A stretch of DNA of 64,000 bases, from positions 1,736,001 to 1,800,000 of the forward strand of contig NZ_CP047958.1 in assembly GCF_014304815.1 (NCBI RefSeq), given 5' to 3'. This document shows positions 8,303-16,751 of the stretch, one piece after another. The position numbers were made by a program, and so were the translations under genes. Position 1 is the stretch's first letter. Every line of letters begins with the position of its first letter. The stretch is from Synechococcus sp. MIT S9220. GTDB lineage: Bacteria > Cyanobacteriota > Cyanobacteriia > PCC-6307 > Cyanobiaceae. The notes below the pieces were generated by a model that ran no database searches, was not told the origin of the DNA, and saw only the letters and a list, made by a program, of their open reading frames with translations.

Positions 8303-9736
8303 ATGGTGCGTGTTCGTCTGGCCCCAAGTCCAACGGGCACTCTCCACATTGGAACGGCGAGAACAGCGGTCTTCAACTGGTTGTTCGCGCGACACCAGAA
8401 GGGTCAGTTCCTGCTGAGAATTGAGGACACTGACAAGGAGCGCTCCAAGCCGGAATTCACCGCGAACATCCTCGATGGACTGGCCTGGCTAGGCATCGAC
8501 TGGGATGAAGATCCCACGATTCAGAGCGAGCGGGTCAACGAGCATCGCGCTGCCATCCAGCTGTTGCTCGACCGCGGCCTCGCCTATCGCTGTTACGCCA
8601 GCGAAGAGGAGCTCGCAAGCATGCGAGAGGCCCAGAAAGCTCAGAACAAAGCACCTCGCTACGACAATCGACATCGGCAGCTCACGGCCGAGCAGGAGGC
8701 GTCGTTCCAAGCCGAGGGCCGTGAAGCGGTGATCCGCTTCCGGATCGACGACAGTGAAGAGATTCAGTGGCGTGACCTTGTCCGAGGGCCAATGCATTGG
8801 CGCGGAGCTGATCTCGGCGGTGACATGGTCATTGCCCGACGTGCTCCAGCCGATCAGATCGGAGACCCTCTTTACAACCTTGTGGTGGTGGTCGATGACG
8901 CGTCCATGGCGATCACGCATGTGATCCGAGGCGAGGACCATATTGCCAACACCGCCAAGCAACTTCTGCTTTACCAGGCTCTCGAGCTAGCCGCGCCGGT
9001 CTTTGCCCACACCCCGCTGATCCTCAATGCCGAGGGACGCAAACTCTCCAAGCGTGACGGCGTCACATCGATCAATGATTTCCGGTCCATGGGTTACACG
9101 GCGGAAGCGATCGCCAACTACATGACCCTGCTGGGCTGGTCCGTTCCCGAAGGCATGGGGGAACGCTTCACCCTCCCGCAGGCAGCCGAGGTGTTCAGCT
9201 TCGATCGAGTGAACAAAGCAGGTGCGCGTTTCGACTGGGACAAGCTCAACTGGCTCAATGCACAGGTTCTGCATGGCCTCACACCGCAGCAACTGCTGGA
9301 TGACATCTCGCCGCTCTGGAGAGAGCAGGGATGGAACCTGCCTGAGGACGTGAGCTGGGGCCTGGCTTTATGCGAACTGCTCGGCCCTTCTCTCACCCTG
9401 CTGAAAGACGGCATTGACCAGGCACAACCCTTTTTTGTTTGCCCTGAGCTTGAGGACGATGGCCTCAAGCAACTGGAAGCCGATGGAGCCAAGGTCGCGA
9501 TCGGTCAGCTTTTGGAATCACTGGAGAGTGATCCATGGGACGGCAGTGACACCGCAGAGGCTCAGTCACTGCTTGCAGATGCCGCAAACAAAGCCGGCGT
9601 AAAAAAGGGCGTTTTGATGAAATCGTTGCGTGCTGCTCTACTAGGCCGTCTCCAGGGGCCGGATCTGATCACGACCTGGTCATTGCTGGCCAGGATCGGG
9701 CAAGACCTGCCCCGGCTCAAGCGCTGCCTCACCTGA
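8303..9736 (+). CDS. gltX: Glutamyl-tRNA synthetase
   Basis: The 477-residue class I synthetase charges tRNA-Glu. In cyanobacteria it also charges tRNA-Gln with glutamate for later amidation, and Glu-tRNA feeds tetrapyrrole synthesis. The ATP-binding HIGH signature is seen as [16 protein letters not shown] near the start, and the KMSKS loop as [12 protein letters not shown] about midway. The anticodon-binding C-terminal half follows, and the length is normal. The frame is open back into tRNA-Asp, but ATG 8303 directly precedes the conserved [11 protein letters not shown]. The last 57 bases overlap the 3' end of the convergent antiporter gene. Confidence 0.97.
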   Translation: MVRVRLAPSPTGTLHIGTARTAVFNWLFARHQKGQFLLRIEDTDKERSKPEFTANILDGLAWLGIDWDEDPTIQSERVNEHRAAIQLLLDRGLAYRCYASEEELASMREAQKAQNKAPRYDNRHRQLTAEQEASFQAEGREAVIRFRIDDSEEIQWRDLVRGPMHWRGADLGGDMVIARRAPADQIGDPLYNLVVVVDDASMAITHVIRGEDHIANTAKQLLLYQALELAAPVFAHTPLILNAEGRKLSKRDGVTSINDFRSMGYTAEAIANYMTLLGWSVPEGMGERFTLPQAAEVFSFDRVNKAGARFDWDKLNWLNAQVLHGLTPQQLLDDISPLWREQGWNLPEDVSWGLALCELLGPSLTLLKDGIDQAQPFFVCPELEDDGLKQLEADGAKVAIGQLLESLESDPWDGSDTAEAQSLLADAANKAGVKKGVLMKSLRAALLGRLQGPDLITTWSLLARIGQDLPRLKRCLT

Positions 9737-10939
9737 CGCCTCAGGCTCGGATTGAATCAAACCCAAAACGCGTGCCAGGGGTTGGGCTGTCAGACCCTGG
9801 AATCCCACAGTCATCAGGATCGTAAGGAACACCAGACCCTGAAGTCGTCCTGCGCCGAGAATCCCGGCCTGCTCAAGACGAATCGAAAACAGGGATGCCA
9901 CGGCGGCCGTGACAATTCCTCGCGGCGCCAGCCATCCCATGAACAGGCGTTGGCGCCAGTCCAATGGCAATCCAATCGTGGCCACGCCCACTGCCGCCGG
10001 ACGCACCAGCAGCATCAGGACCAGAACACAACTGATACCTCCCCAACCCAGCGGACTGAGTTCAGCCCACGACACATCAGCCGCCAGCAGCGGGAACAGC
10101 ATGGTGATCGCCAATCTGGCCAATTCGCGGATCAGCTCGTCGAGCTGTGCCGCCTGTGTTGAGGGACGACGGCCCACCACAACGCCTGCAGCGACTGATG
10201 CCGGCAAACCGGACTCGGGTAACAGCCATTCGCAAATGGCAAACATCAGAAACAGAACGCCAAGGGTCAACTGCAGCCGTAAGCCCACGGCATGCTCTGA
10301 AGGCAAACGTCTCAACAGCTCCGCCAGCAGCCATCCAACCGCAACTCCGATCAGTACCCCACCACCGAGGCGCGACAGCAGACCAATCGCAAGACCTCTC
10401 CAGCCGTAGAGATCGCCAAGCAACAGCTCAAGCAGCAGCAGCGCCAGAACGGCTCCCACAGGCTCGAGCACCAGTCCCTCCGCTTCGAGAACATCCCCAA
10501 GGGGAGGAGCCAGGCGAATCTGTTGCACGATTGGCGTGACCACCGTGGGCCCCGTTCCCAACACGATGGCGCTGTAGACGGCAGCTACGGACCATCCCAG
10601 TCCGGCCAGCCAATGCGCTGCCAGGATTCCCGCACCCAGCGACAGCAACAAACGCAGCACGGAAATCCGCAACACGGTCGCCTTGATGGTGTCGCCGGGC
10701 AAGCGCAGATTCAGCCCTCCATCAAACAAAACGAGACTGACAAGCAGGCCAACGGTTGTCTCAAGCCCCTCTCCCAGGTCCAGAGGCTCCACAAGGCCGA
10801 GGCCAGAACGTCCAATCAGCAGTCCTGACAACAGCAACAGCACCACCCCTGGCAGTCCTGACAGGGCGGCGAGCAATCGCGCACCGGCCCCGGCAAACAC
10901 CGTGATGCCCCAGAGCAGTCCGAGCCTCTCAGGCGTCAT
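9680..10939 (-). CDS. CPA1-type Na+/H+ (cation/proton) antiporter
   Basis: A membrane protein of about 419 residues with roughly 12 hydrophobic segments. It has the CPA1 features of the TGPTV subgroup: [17 protein letters not shown] near the N-terminus, [24 protein letters not shown], and [12 protein letters not shown] where most relatives have an Asp-Pro pair (IDPIG). The change to Glu-Pro is conservative but falls at the expected ion-binding helix. The last 30 residues form a Glu/Pro/Gly-rich tail. ATG 10939 (MTPERLG) is preferred over 10966. Its start overlaps the upstream small gene by 11 bases, and its end overlaps gltX by 57 bases. Confidence 0.85.
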   Translation of the reverse strand: MTPERLGLLWGITVFAGAGARLLAALSGLPGVVLLLLSGLLIGRSGLGLVEPLDLGEGLETTVGLLVSLVLFDGGLNLRLPGDTIKATVLRISVLRLLLSLGAGILAAHWLAGLGWSVAAVYSAIVLGTGPTVVTPIVQQIRLAPPLGDVLEAEGLVLEPVGAVLALLLLELLLGDLYGWRGLAIGLLSRLGGGVLIGVAVGWLLAELLRRLPSEHAVGLRLQLTLGVLFLMFAICEWLLPESGLPASVAAGVVVGRRPSTQAAQLDELIRELARLAITMLFPLLAADVSWAELSPLGWGGISCVLVLMLLVRPAAVGVATIGLPLDWRQRLFMGWLAPRGIVTAAVASLFSIRLEQAGILGAGRLQGLVFLTILMTVGFQGLTAQPLARVLGLIQSEPEASGEAALEPGQVLPDPGQQ

Positions 10940-11174
10940 CGATGGATGCGAATTGCGGTTCCACACGCACGCCGATGATCGCTTCGGGACGGATCACCAG
11001 ATATTCCCCTTCGAGATCGCCGAGTGGGATGTTGACGAAAGCCTGACCACTCCCGCCGTTAACCAGACCCTGATACCACTCTTGGAATGTCTCGAGAGTC
11101 GGGAAATGCACCACCTCTGTTTGACCTCCCGAGAGATGAAGCGAAATCTTGTAGCGGCGAGGGGTGCGTGTCAT
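10929..11174 (-). CDS. Conserved cyanobacterial small protein
   Basis: An 81-residue soluble protein with an N-terminal basic stretch (TRTPRRYKISLHLSGG), a central amphipathic block around FQEWYQGLVNGGS, and the ending IRPEAIIGVRVEPQF. The alternating hydrophobic pattern suggests a small beta-rich fold. I do not know a named family, but the sequence looks constrained and codon use is normal. It is translationally coupled on both sides: its ATG overlaps the stop of the DUF1643 gene by one base, and its stop overlaps the antiporter start. Confidence 0.7.
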   Translation of the reverse strand: MTRTPRRYKISLHLSGGQTEVVHFPTLETFQEWYQGLVNGGSGQAFVNIPLGDLEGEYLVIRPEAIIGVRVEPQFASIDDA

Positions 11175-11755
11175 CAGCGAACCGTACAGGCCCAGGGGAA
11201 AAGCTGGCTCCCCGCAGCCATATAGAGCGGGTGACGAGGTTGCCCGCTGCGGGTGGTTCCGATCACGAGAGGAGGAGCCCCCTGCAGACGCACAGCCAGA
11301 GCCTTGGCGAGCATCAGCAGCACCTGCTGATCACGGCAGTGCAGGGAGCCCGACGCACCCCAACCCAACCAGAGGTCGCAGGTGGGTGAGCGGGACCATC
11401 TCTCAAACCAGCGCGTCAGCACGTGGTCGGAATGCTGCCCCACGGGATCACTGCAACGACGCAAAGCCGTTGGGGATGCTGAGATCCTCCCGAACAGATT
11501 GAGGACCACCAGCTGGTGATAGCCCCAGTTTCGAGCAAAACCCTGAAGTCGCCTCAGCGTGGGGTCATCACGACCAGCATCGGCCAAAGAAGGATTGAGA
11601 CCAACAAACAGGAGCTCCCTGCAGGGGTCAGTCTGCGACGGCCTGCGGATTGAACGACGCAGCACCCAGCGGTAATGGCCACAGGGGCTGAACGCAACAT
11701 CAGCCGTTGAGCAGGGCAAGTGCAGCTTCAAGAATCCTGCCGCTGGCTCGACCAT
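11174..11755 (-). CDS. DUF1643 family protein
   Basis: The protein has the DUF1643 features in order: AFSPCGHYRWVLRR, LLFVGLNPSLADAGRDDPTLRRLQGFA, YHQLVVLNLFGRISASP, and later GWGASG and PLVIGTTRSGQPRHPLYM. It is a small soluble protein of unknown function found scattered in bacteria and phages. At 193 residues from ATG 11755 it would overlap the 3' end of wecB by 56 bases. A downstream TTG just before the conserved core is another possible start. The stop overlaps the ATG of the next small gene by one base, suggesting coupling. Confidence 0.85.
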   Translation of the reverse strand: MVEPAAGFLKLHLPCSTADVAFSPCGHYRWVLRRSIRRPSQTDPCRELLFVGLNPSLADAGRDDPTLRRLQGFARNWGYHQLVVLNLFGRISASPTALRRCSDPVGQHSDHVLTRWFERWSRSPTCDLWLGWGASGSLHCRDQQVLLMLAKALAVRLQGAPPLVIGTTRSGQPRHPLYMAAGSQLFPWACTVR

Positions 11756-12812
11756 CTCCGAAGGGGTTCACAGCCCTGGCCATCTGTTCATAGGCCTTCG
11801 GATCATCGAGGAGGCGTGAAGCCTCACGGGCAATCGAGTCACTGTCGGTCCCGATCAATCGAGCGGTGCCGGCATCCACAGCCTCGGGGCGTTCAGTCGT
11901 GCGACGCAGCACCAGCACCGGCTTTCCCAACGCAGGGGCTTCCTCCTGGAGGCCACCGGAGTCGGTGAGTAAGAGTGTGCACCCTTTCATCGCAGCGACC
12001 AGCCGGTCGTAGTCCAGAGGCTCGCTCAGGACCACCCTGGGATGGTCGCCGAGCAAGGCACGCAGAGGCTCGCGAACCGTGGGATTCCGATGCAGGGGCA
12101 ATAACAGAATCGTGTCCGGATGACTGTCAAGCACCTGAAGCATCCCCGCGGCGATGCTGTTCAGTCGCTCACCCCAGTTCTCGCGGCGATGGACCGTGGC
12201 CAGAATCACGCGCTGATTGGCCCAGTCGATGGGCAGATCAGAGAGTGCCGGTGCCTGCTCAGCCATGCGCAGCAGCGCATCGATCACCGTGTTACCAGTG
12301 ACCATCACACGACCAACCACACCGGAGGCGTTCAAGTTGGCTTCCGAGCGCTCCGTGGGAGCGAAATGCAACTGGGCAACTTGGGAGATCAGACGGCGAT
12401 TGGCCTCTTCTGGGAAGGGGTCTAAAAGATTGTCTGTTCGCAGACCGGCCTCCACATGGCCAACCGGAATCTGCTCATAAAAGGCAGCTAGGGCTGCTGC
12501 GAAGGCCGTGGTGGTGTCTCCCTGAACAAGCACCAACCCCGGGGGGAACGCCTGGAAGTCATCGCGGAGGCCCTGAAGAGCCGCGCAGGTCACATGGGTG
12601 AGGGTCTGGCGCGGCGCCATCAGATCAAGGTCCTGATCGGCCTTCAACTGAAAGAGATCCATCACCTGCGTGACCATCTCACGATGCTGTCCAGTCAGAA
12701 CCACCCGTGTTTCGAGAGCTGAACAGCCTCGAAATTCCTGAATGACTGGGGCAAGCTTGATGGCTTCCGGGCGGGTGCCAAGGACGATGGTGACGCGGGG
12801 CCTGGCAGCCAT
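11700..12812 (-). CDS. wecB: UDP-N-acetylglucosamine 2-epimerase (non-hydrolysing)
   Basis: This 370-residue enzyme converts UDP-GlcNAc to UDP-ManNAc for surface polysaccharides. Family motifs are clear: VLGTRPEAIKLAPVI at the start, VLTGQHREM, LVQGDTTTAFA, VGHVEAGLRT, PFPEEANRRL, ATVHRRENWG, and DSGGLQEEAPALGKPVLVLR with RPEAVDAG near the end. Length is normal and the ATG is well placed. The wecB, DUF1643, small-protein and antiporter genes run in one direction with overlaps. No other nucleotide-sugar genes are adjacent. Confidence 0.95.
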   Translation of the reverse strand: MAARPRVTIVLGTRPEAIKLAPVIQEFRGCSALETRVVLTGQHREMVTQVMDLFQLKADQDLDLMAPRQTLTHVTCAALQGLRDDFQAFPPGLVLVQGDTTTAFAAALAAFYEQIPVGHVEAGLRTDNLLDPFPEEANRRLISQVAQLHFAPTERSEANLNASGVVGRVMVTGNTVIDALLRMAEQAPALSDLPIDWANQRVILATVHRRENWGERLNSIAAGMLQVLDSHPDTILLLPLHRNPTVREPLRALLGDHPRVVLSEPLDYDRLVAAMKGCTLLLTDSGGLQEEAPALGKPVLVLRRTTERPEAVDAGTARLIGTDSDSIAREASRLLDDPKAYEQMARAVNPFGDGRASGRILEAALALLNG

Positions 12813-12924
12813 AAACCGTGTGTTAATGGAGAAATCCTAAGCGGGTTTCACACACCTCCCAGCAAGCGTTCACTTGCCATTAGCCCAGCTTTGGCGAAGC
12901 TGATCGAAGACGTCCAGAACTTGT

Positions 12925-14085
12925 GTGAGCAAGCCGATCTTTCCACCGGGCTTTCCCACTGGTGCCGTCTCCACACCAGGGCATCCATCACCAGCAGCCG
13001 CAGCGATCAGCGACGCGAAGGATGAGGCGCCCAGCCTGGAGCAAATTGTGCGCATCGCCCATGACAAAGGACATTCAGACGTTCATCTTGGCGTCGGTGA
13101 ACGTCCTCGATACAGGGCCCGGGGCGAGATGCTGACGACTGAGTGGCCCTGCTCAACTCAGCAAACCTTCCAACGCTGGCTGAAGGAAATCCTGACCCCG
13201 CAGCAGATCGATGATTTCCATCAGATCAAGGAATTCGATGGGGCCCATGCGTTTCCCTTCGTGCGCGTGCGCATCAACCTTCTGGACTCTCTGCGTGGGC
13301 CAGCGATGGTTCTACGGCTCATTCCCCAGACGATCCTGACCCTTGAGCAACTCAAACTGCCCGATGTTCTACGTGAGCTGTCCTCACGCCCCAAGGGTCT
13401 CGTCCTGATCACCGGCCCGACCGGATCCGGGAAAAGCACAACGCTTGCGGCGATGATCGATTGGATCAATCGAAACCAGAATCGACACATCCTCACCATT
13501 GAGGACCCGGTCGAATTCGTGCACACAAGCCAGCGGTCACTGATCCGACATCGGGAGGTCGGACTGCACACCCTGAAATTTCACAACGCTCTGAAAGCGG
13601 CACTGCGTGAAGATCCCGACGTCATCCTCGTCGGTGAGATCCGCGACCAGGAAACACTGAGTACAGCGCTGGAGGCCTCTCAAACCGGGCATCTGGTGTT
13701 TGGAACACTGCACACCAACTCCGCGGTCAAAACCGTGGAGAGGGTGCTCGGCATGTTCCCGCCTGAGGACCAGGAGAGCGTGCGGCGTTCTCTGTCGGAG
13801 TCTTTGCTCGGTGTGATCTCACAGGGTCTGATTCGCACCACGGATGGAAAGCGGGCGGCCTTCCATGACATCCTGATCAACACGGAGGCCTGCAAGGACT
13901 ACATCCAGCGGGGAGCCCTGGATGAAGTGGAAGAAATCATGGAACGAAGTGGTTTCGACGGCATGATCACCGCCAATCAATGCCTGCAAAATCTTGTGGA
14001 AGAGGAGAGAGTCGAAGCGGACCAGGCTGTGGCTCAGAGCCTGAAACCGAATGAACTGGCTCAGGCCCTGAGGGGACGGGGGTAA
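12925..14085 (+). CDS. pilT: PilT-like type IV pilus retraction ATPase
   Basis: The 386-residue hexameric secretion ATPase would drive type IV pilus retraction at the inner membrane. It has the N-terminal SDVHL motif (about 51-55), Walker A GPTGSGKST (about 164-172), the Asp-box ILTIEDPVEFVH, Walker B DVILVGEIRD and the His-box TGHLVFGTLHTNS. An unconserved N-terminal extension of about 35 Pro/Ala-rich residues precedes the core. The C-terminal AIRNLIREGK motif typical of PilT is replaced by a divergent ACKDYIQRGA stretch. The start is GTG. No other pilus genes are in the window. Confidence 0.88.
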   Translation: MSKPIFPPGFPTGAVSTPGHPSPAAAAISDAKDEAPSLEQIVRIAHDKGHSDVHLGVGERPRYRARGEMLTTEWPCSTQQTFQRWLKEILTPQQIDDFHQIKEFDGAHAFPFVRVRINLLDSLRGPAMVLRLIPQTILTLEQLKLPDVLRELSSRPKGLVLITGPTGSGKSTTLAAMIDWINRNQNRHILTIEDPVEFVHTSQRSLIRHREVGLHTLKFHNALKAALREDPDVILVGEIRDQETLSTALEASQTGHLVFGTLHTNSAVKTVERVLGMFPPEDQESVRRSLSESLLGVISQGLIRTTDGKRAAFHDILINTEACKDYIQRGALDEVEEIMERSGFDGMITANQCLQNLVEEERVEADQAVAQSLKPNELAQALRGRG

Positions 14086-14101
14086 TGATCACACCCTGCC
14101 G

Positions 14102-14296
14102 TCAGGCGGCAGGCATACCAGTGGTTGAAACCCTGATCACAAACAGAGTTGCAAGCGCAATCGATAAACCGAGCATGGCCAGGCGGCCATTCCAGATTTC
14201 AGCCTGGGGCGTGAATCCCCTGCGCCAGGCATTCAATTCACCGGAATCAACCTCCTCAACGTTGTTCTGCTGGCGCGTCTCGGCCTTGATCGACAT
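14102..14296 (-). CDS. hli: High-light-inducible protein (HLIP)
   Basis: A 64-residue single-helix member of the chlorophyll a/b-binding superfamily. The helix carries the signature EIWNGRLAMLGLS, whose Glu, Asn, Arg and Met are the chlorophyll-binding and helix-packing positions, followed by a hydrophobic run (IALATLFVI). HLIPs protect photosystems during high light by binding chlorophyll and carotenoid in the thylakoid membrane. GTG 14299 directly precedes ATG 14296, and the ATG is chosen. The gene ends 16 bases from the convergent pilT stop and lies upstream-facing to tsaD. Confidence 0.92.
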   Translation of the reverse strand: MSIKAETRQQNNVEEVDSGELNAWRRGFTPQAEIWNGRLAMLGLSIALATLFVIRVSTTGMPAA

Positions 14297-14334
14297 CACC
14301 GGAGTGCAAGTCGCGACACCCTATGCAGTGAACC

Positions 14335-15405
14335 TCAGAAAGGCGGATTCGATTGATACAGGGGAGCGCAGTTTTCGAGAGCCCAGCGTGCTGAAACGCC
14401 TAGAGCCAAAGAGCTGGAGATCGCTTCGGCGTTCAGCCGCCCAAGGGCAGCAGCCCCCACCATTGCGGCGTTGTCGGTGCAGTAGCTCAGCGGCGCTAGG
14501 TGTACATCAACCCCCTGTTCAGCACCTCTTCTATTCATGCATTCACGCAACCGTTGATTGGCCGCCACTCCACCCACCATCACCAGTGTGGACAGGCCGA
14601 GATCAGAGCAGCATCGGAGGCTGCGATCGACCAACACATCCACAACAACTTGCTGGAAGCTGGCGGCCAGATCAGCCAGGGGAAAGGGTTCGTCCCAACA
14701 GCGACAAGCCTCCACCTGACGAAGCATCGCCGTTTTCAGGCCGCTGAATGAGAAGTCGTAGGGGTAGAACCCACCTCCGGGTTTTGAAACTCGGCCTTTC
14801 GGCAAGCTGAAACGGCTGACATCCCCCTGAACGGCAGCGGCCTGGATCGCAGGCCCTCCTGGGTATGCAAGTCCCAACAGACGGGCGACCTTGTCAAAGG
14901 CTTCCCCAGCGGCGTCGTCATGACTGCGACCGAGGCGCTCCAACACTCCCGTCGCATCGACGTGAATCAGTTCCGTATGTCCGCCGCTCACCAGTAAAAC
15001 GAGATAGGGCGGCGCTGGCGGGGATAACGCCAGCCGAACCGAGGCCAGATGGGCTTCGAGATGGTGAATGGCGATGAACGGCCGGCGATGAAGCGCTGCC
15101 AGGGTGCGGCCCGTCACGGAACCCACCATCAAGGCCCCGACCAGACCTGGAGTGACAGTGGCTGCCACCGCATCCAGATCGCTGATCGACAGTCCCGCTT
15201 CATTGAGCGATTGCTCGATCAAGTGGGGGAGGGCTTCCACATGCCGACGTGAGGCGATCTCCGGCACCACGCCGCCCCATTGGGCGTGCTCCTCGATCTG
15301 AGACGCAATCCGATGCGACAGAACCCTCAGGCGACCGACGCTGTGCTCCACAACAGCCGCGGCAGACTCGTCACAACTTGTTTCGAGGGCTAGGACCTTG
15401 GCCAT
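14335..15405 (-). CDS. tsaD: tRNA N6-threonylcarbamoyladenosine transferase TsaD
   Basis: The 356-residue enzyme places threonylcarbamoyl on A37 of tRNAs that read ANN codons. It shows the family start [15 protein letters not shown], the metal-binding HxxxH as [38 protein letters not shown] and the nucleotide-binding [13 protein letters not shown]. Length is normal. ATG 15405 (MAKVLAL) is preferred over the upstream in-frame ATG at 15414. The gene is divergent from psaF with 76 bases between them, so both promoters are packed into that gap. Confidence 0.96.
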   Translation of the reverse strand: MAKVLALETSCDESAAAVVEHSVGRLRVLSHRIASQIEEHAQWGGVVPEIASRRHVEALPHLIEQSLNEAGLSISDLDAVAATVTPGLVGALMVGSVTGRTLAALHRRPFIAIHHLEAHLASVRLALSPPAPPYLVLLVSGGHTELIHVDATGVLERLGRSHDDAAGEAFDKVARLLGLAYPGGPAIQAAAVQGDVSRFSLPKGRVSKPGGGFYPYDFSFSGLKTAMLRQVEACRCWDEPFPLADLAASFQQVVVDVLVDRSLRCCSDLGLSTLVMVGGVAANQRLRECMNRRGAEQGVDVHLAPLSYCTDNAAMVGAAALGRLNAEAISSSLALGVSARWALENCAPLYQSNPPF

Positions 15406-15481
15406 GCAGGTCAACAGCCTCCACTACTGTCCATTTGATACATCCTGCCTCTCCAGGGCAGGTTCAACAGGAACCGTTCCG

Positions 15482-15961
15482 ATGCGTCGTTTCTTCGCCC
15501 TCGCGCTGTCGGCCCTGCTGGTATTCGGCTTCGCACCGGTCGCCAGAGCTGATGTTGCAGGACTGACTCCCTGTTCTGAAAGTGCACGATTCCAGCAACG
15601 TGCCAGTGCAGCCTCAACGCCACAGGCTGTCGCTCGCTTCAAGATGTACAGCAAGGCCTCCTGCGGTGAAGATGGTCTTCCTCATCTGATCGTTGACGGT
15701 CGCTGGAACCATGCTGGTGATTTCGTGCTTCCCGGGCTGATGTTCCTATACATCACAGGAACCATTGGCTGGGCTGGTCGTGACTACCTCAAAGCCATTC
15801 GTGGTCGCAAGGACCAGAACATGCTCGAGATTCAGCTGGACATGAAATTGGCCTTGAACTCTGTTGTCAAAGCAGCAACATGGCCTGTTGCTGCCATTGC
15901 AGAGTTCAACAGTGGCAAGCTGACTGAAAGTGATTCGAAAATCACAGTTTCACCCCGCTGA
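15482..15961 (+). CDS. psaF: Photosystem I subunit III (PsaF)
   Basis: PsaF is a thylakoid subunit of photosystem I with a lumenal N-terminal domain. The 159-residue precursor starts MRRFFALALSALLVFGFAP and has a signal peptide with a likely cut after ARA near residue 23. The mature protein begins DVAGLTPC and has two Cys residues that form the family disulfide (TPCSES and KASCGEDG). The membrane segment lies around LPGLMFLYITGTIGWAGRDYL. The frame is open upstream, but ATG 15482 fits the signal peptide. psaJ follows 33 bases on, the usual psaFJ operon. Confidence 0.96.
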   Translation: MRRFFALALSALLVFGFAPVARADVAGLTPCSESARFQQRASAASTPQAVARFKMYSKASCGEDGLPHLIVDGRWNHAGDFVLPGLMFLYITGTIGWAGRDYLKAIRGRKDQNMLEIQLDMKLALNSVVKAATWPVAAIAEFNSGKLTESDSKITVSPR

Positions 15962-15994
15962 TTAAAAGATCTCATCTCTCTGAACTGTTCAACG

Positions 15995-16111
15995 ATGAAA
16001 AAATTTCTCTCCACTGCACCTGTGGTTGCCGCCATCTGGTTCACGTTGACTGCGGGCATCCTGATCGAGTGGAACAGATTCTTCCCAGACCTGCTGTTCC
16101 ACCCGCTCTGA
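15995..16111 (+). CDS. psaJ: Photosystem I subunit IX (PsaJ)
   Basis: A 38-residue hydrophobic peptide beginning [16 protein letters not shown], with one membrane helix and the conserved ending [14 protein letters not shown]. Length, helix and C-terminus match PsaJ, which packs against PsaF in photosystem I. It follows psaF by 33 bases in the same direction. Only 4 bases separate its stop from the stop of the convergent gmk gene. Confidence 0.95.
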   Translation: MKKFLSTAPVVAAIWFTLTAGILIEWNRFFPDLLFHPL

Positions 16112-16115
16112 TCGC

Positions 16116-16688
16116 TCAGGCCTCGGCAAGCTCCATCAACCGCTCTAGATCCATCAGAGCGGTTTCCAGGTCATCGTTGATGACAACAGCATCGAATTCC
16201 TGCTGAGCTTGGAGTTCAGTTCTGGCGCGATCCAAGCGCTTCGCAATCGCGGCTTCCATCTCGGTGCCGCGGCCGCGGATTCGTTGTTCGAGCTCTTCAA
16301 AACTTGGAGGTGCAAGAAAGATTTGCAGAGCTTCAGGGAAGCTACGACGCACCTGACGAGCACCTTCGAGTTCAATTTCCAGCAAGACAGGAGTGCCTAG
16401 CTCAAGTCTCTCCGTTACCGGTTGCTTGGGTGTTCCGTAGCAGTTGCCGGCGAATTCAGCCCACTCCAGCAACCCTCCCTCGCTGACCAGTTGGTCAAAC
16501 GATTCACGCGAGTGAAAGAAGTAATGAACACCATCCTGTTCACCCTCTCTTGGAGCACGGGTGGTGGCGGAAACCGAAAGCCAGAGCTGGGGATGACGCT
16601 CGAGTAGGCGTGCCACCAGAGTCCCTTTGCCAACGCCGCTTGGGCCTGTGAGCAAAGCGAGCCTGGCGCGGCGGTCGATCGTTGCCAT
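16116..16688 (-). CDS. gmk: Guanylate kinase
   Basis: The 190-residue enzyme phosphorylates GMP to GDP. It has a P-loop [13 protein letters not shown] close to the start, the GMP-binding [19 protein letters not shown], the [15 protein letters not shown] block, the [12 protein letters not shown] strand, and RGRGTE in the lid. ATG 16688 ([13 protein letters not shown]) gives normal length. The longer open frame would overlap the start region of the divergent rqcH-like gene. The gene lies tail to tail with psaJ. Confidence 0.96.
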   Translation of the reverse strand: MATIDRRARLALLTGPSGVGKGTLVARLLERHPQLWLSVSATTRAPREGEQDGVHYFFHSRESFDQLVSEGGLLEWAEFAGNCYGTPKQPVTERLELGTPVLLEIELEGARQVRRSFPEALQIFLAPPSFEELEQRIRGRGTEMEAAIAKRLDRARTELQAQQEFDAVVINDDLETALMDLERLMELAEA

Positions 16689-16751
16689 GGCTTGTGTGCG
16701 GTCAAGCAGCAGGGTAGGAAGGCACCCCAATCGAAAGGCCACCCGTCAGCG

